A stretch of DNA of 64,000 bases, taken from Anaerostipes sp. (GTDB lineage Bacteria > Bacillota > Clostridia > Lachnospirales > Lachnospiraceae). The position numbers and the translations under genes were made by a program. The DNA lies in contig JAQWFL010000006.1 in the NCBI GenBank assembly GCA_028704435.1, forward strand, positions 1 through 64,000. The letters are read 5' to 3'. Under the pieces are notes generated by a model that searched no databases, was not told where the DNA came from, and was given only the letters and a program-made list of their open reading frames with translations. This document shows, in pieces, positions 61,556-64,000 of the stretch (positions are counted from its first letter, which is position 1; each line of letters begins with the position of its first letter).

Positions 61556-64000
61556 ATGGGACTATTTGAAAAGGTGTTTGGAACACATAGTGAAAAAGAA
61601 TTAAAGAGAATCGACGGAATAGTTGATAAGATTGAATCATACGATGAGACAATGCAACAATTATCTGATGAAGAACTAAAGAATAAAACAGCAGAATTTA
61701 AAGAGCGTTTGGCAGGTGGAGAGACATTAGATGATCTTCTTCCAGAAGCATATGCGGTTGTTCGTGAGGCCAGTAGCAGAACTATTGGATTAAAGCATTA
61801 CAGAGTGCAATTAATTGGTGGAGTTATCCTTCATCAAGGACGTATTGCGGAGATGCGTACTGGTGAAGGTAAGACATTAGTGTCTACATTGCCAGCATAT
61901 TTGAATGCATTAGAAGGTGAAGGAGTTCACATTGTAACTGTTAATGATTATTTGGCAACTCGTGATGCTCAGTGGATGGGACAAGTGCATAATTTCTTAG
62001 GAGTTACTGTTGGCGTTGTTACCAACGATATGGAAGGTGACGAAAGAAGAGATGCCTACAACTGTGATATTACTTATATTACAAACAATGAACTAGGATT
62101 TGATTATCTTCGAGACAACATGGTAGTAGAGAAGGAAGAATTGGTACAAAGAGATCTTCACTATGCCATTGTGGATGAGGTGGATTCCGTTTTAATTGAT
62201 GAGGCAAGAACTCCATTGATTATTTCTGGAGAAAGCGGAAAGTCAACAGAGTTATATCGTGCATGTGATATTTTGGCAAGACAGATGGAACGTGGATCTT
62301 CGGATGGAGAATTGTCAAAGATGGATATCCTAATGAACGAGGATATTGAAGAAGATGGAGATTTCCTTGTAAATGAAAAGGATAAGCACATTCTTTTAAC
62401 TGCAGAAGGTGTGAAGAAGGTTGAGAGTTTCTTCCATATTGATAACTTAGCAGATCCAGATAATCTTGCGATTCAGCATAATATTATTTTGGCACTTCGT
62501 GCACATAACCTTATGTTTAAGGATAAAGATTATGTAGTCAAAGACGATGAAGTATTAATCGTTGATGAATTTACAGGTCGTATTATGCCAGGACGTAGAT
62601 ACTCTGATGGTTTACATCAAGCCATTGAAGCAAAGGAAAATGTAAAAGTTAAGAGAGAGTCTAAGACATTAGCTACTATTACATTCCAGAATTTCTTCAA
62701 TAAATATAAGAAAAAAGCAGGTATGACAGGTACTGCATTAACAGAAGAACAAGAATTTCGTGAGATTTATGGAATGGACGTTATTGTTATTCCAACCAAC
62801 ATGCCAGTTCTTAGATTGGATCATGATGATGCAATTTACAAGACAAAGAAAGAAAAGTTAAATGCTGTTGTCAATGAGATTATTGAATCTCATCAAAAGG
62901 GACAGCCAGTTTTAGTTGGTACCATTACCATTGAGATGTCAGAAGAATTAAGTGGTATGTTGAAGCGAAAAGGAATTAAGCATAATGTATTGAATGCCAA
63001 GTTTCATGAAAAAGAAGCGGAAATTATTTCTCATGCAGGTGAGATTGGTGCAGTTACTATTGCCACAAATATGGCTGGTCGTGGTACTGATATCGTTCTT
63101 GAAGATGGAGTTGCAGATCGTGGAGGACTTAAGATTATTGGTACAGAACGTCATGAATCAAGACGTATTGATAACCAGTTACGTGGTCGTGCCGGTCGTC
63201 AGGGAGATCCAGGTGAATCTAAGTTCTACTTGTCTTTGGAAGATGATTTGATGAGACTCTTTGGATCTGAACGTATGATTACTGTATACAATACATTAGG
63301 TATCCCAGAAGGGGAAGAGATTCAGCATAAGTCAATTAGTAAGACCATTGAAAAAGCACAAATGAAAATCGAGAACAATAACTTTGGAATTCGTAAGAAT
63401 TTGTTGGATTATGACCGAGTGAATAACGATCAAAGAGAAGTTATTTATAAAGAGCGTCGTAAAGTGTTAGACGGAGATGATATGAGAGAATCTGTTCTAA
63501 ACATGATGACAAAAACAGTTGCAGATTATGTGAATCAATTTGTAAGCGTTGATGTACCTTCGGAAGAATGGGATTTGAAGAGCTTAAATGCAGAGCTTCT
63601 TCCAGTTGTTCCAATTCAAAAGATTACTCTTACAGAAGAAGAAAAGGGAGGAAATGCCCAGGCACTTCTAGAACGTTTACAAAAGGAAACCATTGCACTA
63701 TATGAAAAGAAAGAAAAAGAATTTGAAGAATTTGATTTGCGTGAAGTAGAGCGTATTATTTTACTAAAGGTAATTGACCGTAAGTGGATGGATCACATTG
63801 ATGACATGGATCAGTTACGTGAAGGAATTGGATTACAGGCATATGGACAAAGAGATCCAGTGGTTGAATACCGCATGCAGGGATTTGATATGTTTGAGCA
63901 GATGGAGCGTGGAATTCAGGAAGAGACAACAACTGCCTTGTTGAATGTAAAAATTGAGCAGAAGATTGAAAAAGAAGAAGCACCAAAGGTAACAGGAACC
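61556..64000 (+). CDS. secA: Preprotein translocase ATPase SecA (3' end outside window)
   Basis: Motor that drives secretory proteins through SecYEG. 815 residues are visible with no stop; the frame runs off the right edge. The ATG at 61556 follows [16 protein letters not shown] (Walker A) lies near residue 100, [20 protein letters not shown] (DEAD-type Walker B) near 205, [19 protein letters not shown] near 380, [10 protein letters not shown] near 505 and [17 protein letters not shown] near 540. The C-terminal metal-binding tail, if any, lies beyond the window. Confidence 0.96.
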   Translation, partial: MGLFEKVFGTHSEKELKRIDGIVDKIESYDETMQQLSDEELKNKTAEFKERLAGGETLDDLLPEAYAVVREASSRTIGLKHYRVQLIGGVILHQGRIAEMRTGEGKTLVSTLPAYLNALEGEGVHIVTVNDYLATRDAQWMGQVHNFLGVTVGVVTNDMEGDERRDAYNCDITYITNNELGFDYLRDNMVVEKEELVQRDLHYAIVDEVDSVLIDEARTPLIISGESGKSTELYRACDILARQMERGSSDGELSKMDILMNEDIEEDGDFLVNEKDKHILLTAEGVKKVESFFHIDNLADPDNLAIQHNIILALRAHNLMFKDKDYVVKDDEVLIVDEFTGRIMPGRRYSDGLHQAIEAKENVKVKRESKTLATITFQNFFNKYKKKAGMTGTALTEEQEFREIYGMDVIVIPTNMPVLRLDHDDAIYKTKKEKLNAVVNEIIESHQKGQPVLVGTITIEMSEELSGMLKRKGIKHNVLNAKFHEKEAEIISHAGEIGAVTIATNMAGRGTDIVLEDGVADRGGLKIIGTERHESRRIDNQLRGRAGRQGDPGESKFYLSLEDDLMRLFGSERMITVYNTLGIPEGEEIQHKSISKTIEKAQMKIENNNFGIRKNLLDYDRVNNDQREVIYKERRKVLDGDDMRESVLNMMTKTVADYVNQFVSVDVPSEEWDLKSLNAELLPVVPIQKITLTEEEKGGNAQALLERLQKETIALYEKKEKEFEEFDLREVERIILLKVIDRKWMDHIDDMDQLREGIGLQAYGQRDPVVEYRMQGFDMFEQMERGIQEETTTALLNVKIEQKIEKEEAPKVTGT

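Noticed and set aside
62161-63251. Short ORFs inside the secA region
   Set aside because: All overlap a continuous, fully conserved SecA reading frame that runs off the window edge.
1-64000. tRNA, rRNA, insertion sequences and integrases
   Set aside because: I looked through the gaps and saw no cloverleaf, rRNA segment, transposase or recombinase that I could support.

Overview
The window is low-GC DNA from an obligately anaerobic Firmicute, most likely a Lachnospiraceae-like member of the Clostridia. Evidence seen directly: the S10-spc-alpha ribosomal cluster has rpsD between rpsK and rpoA, S14 and L36 are zinc-binding forms, the only ribonucleotide reductase is the anaerobic NrdDG pair, and starts follow strong AGGAGG sites with frequent TTG/GTG use. 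The family-level assignment is inference from gene order and protein resemblance; no search was possible.

Layout. 0-3.3 kb: the end of an unidentified gene, then a compact sugar-phosphate operon (class II aldolase, YjbQ-family protein, archaeal-sized triosephosphate-isomerase homologue) and a DUF89 phosphatase. 3.3-19.8 kb: one long ribosomal block. A consensus promoter and a structured ~280-nt leader precede rpsJ; S10 and spc genes run to secY, a terminator and new promoter lead adk-map-infA, and a further promoter leads rpmJ-rpsM-rpsK-rpsD-rpoA-rplQ to a strong terminator. Several spacers carry hairpins that may be autoregulatory. 19.8-24.2 kb: ECF transporter energy module (ecfA1-ecfA2-ecfT), truA, and rplM-rpsI under their own promoter with an L13-leader-like hairpin. 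24.2-35.7 kb: small membrane proteins (including TspO), O-acetylhomoserine sulfhydrylase, an orphan Hpt protein, a methyltransferase, an NhaC-like antiporter, nrdD-nrdG, a ROK glucokinase and a MATE pump.

35.8-43.0 kb is a stress module: a cation/proton antiporter, a response regulator and a BceS-like kinase, then a BceAB-like ABC exporter behind a TTACA-N4-TGTAA operator, with an anchored protein and a YdcF protein downstream. 43.0-45.7 kb is pabA-pabB-pabC for folate; pabC is broken by one extra T in a T7 run. 45.8-51.8 kb is a redox island (LysR regulator, two flavodoxins, a DUF4405 heme-type membrane protein, MATE pump, cupin, iron alcohol dehydrogenase). 51.8-56.2 kb is a decaying accessory zone with two pseudogenes, an unfamiliar protein with duplicated cysteine clusters, and an HxlR/flavin-reductase pair.

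56.2-64 kb: a low-molecular-weight phosphatase, a REC-GGDEF-EAL protein, a gene-free AT-rich ~660-bp stretch holding five perfect DnaA boxes, hpf, three tandem 121-bp structured repeats, an orphan type IV prepilin, and secA running off the end. The DnaA-box region and the structured repeat array are the least expected elements of the window.
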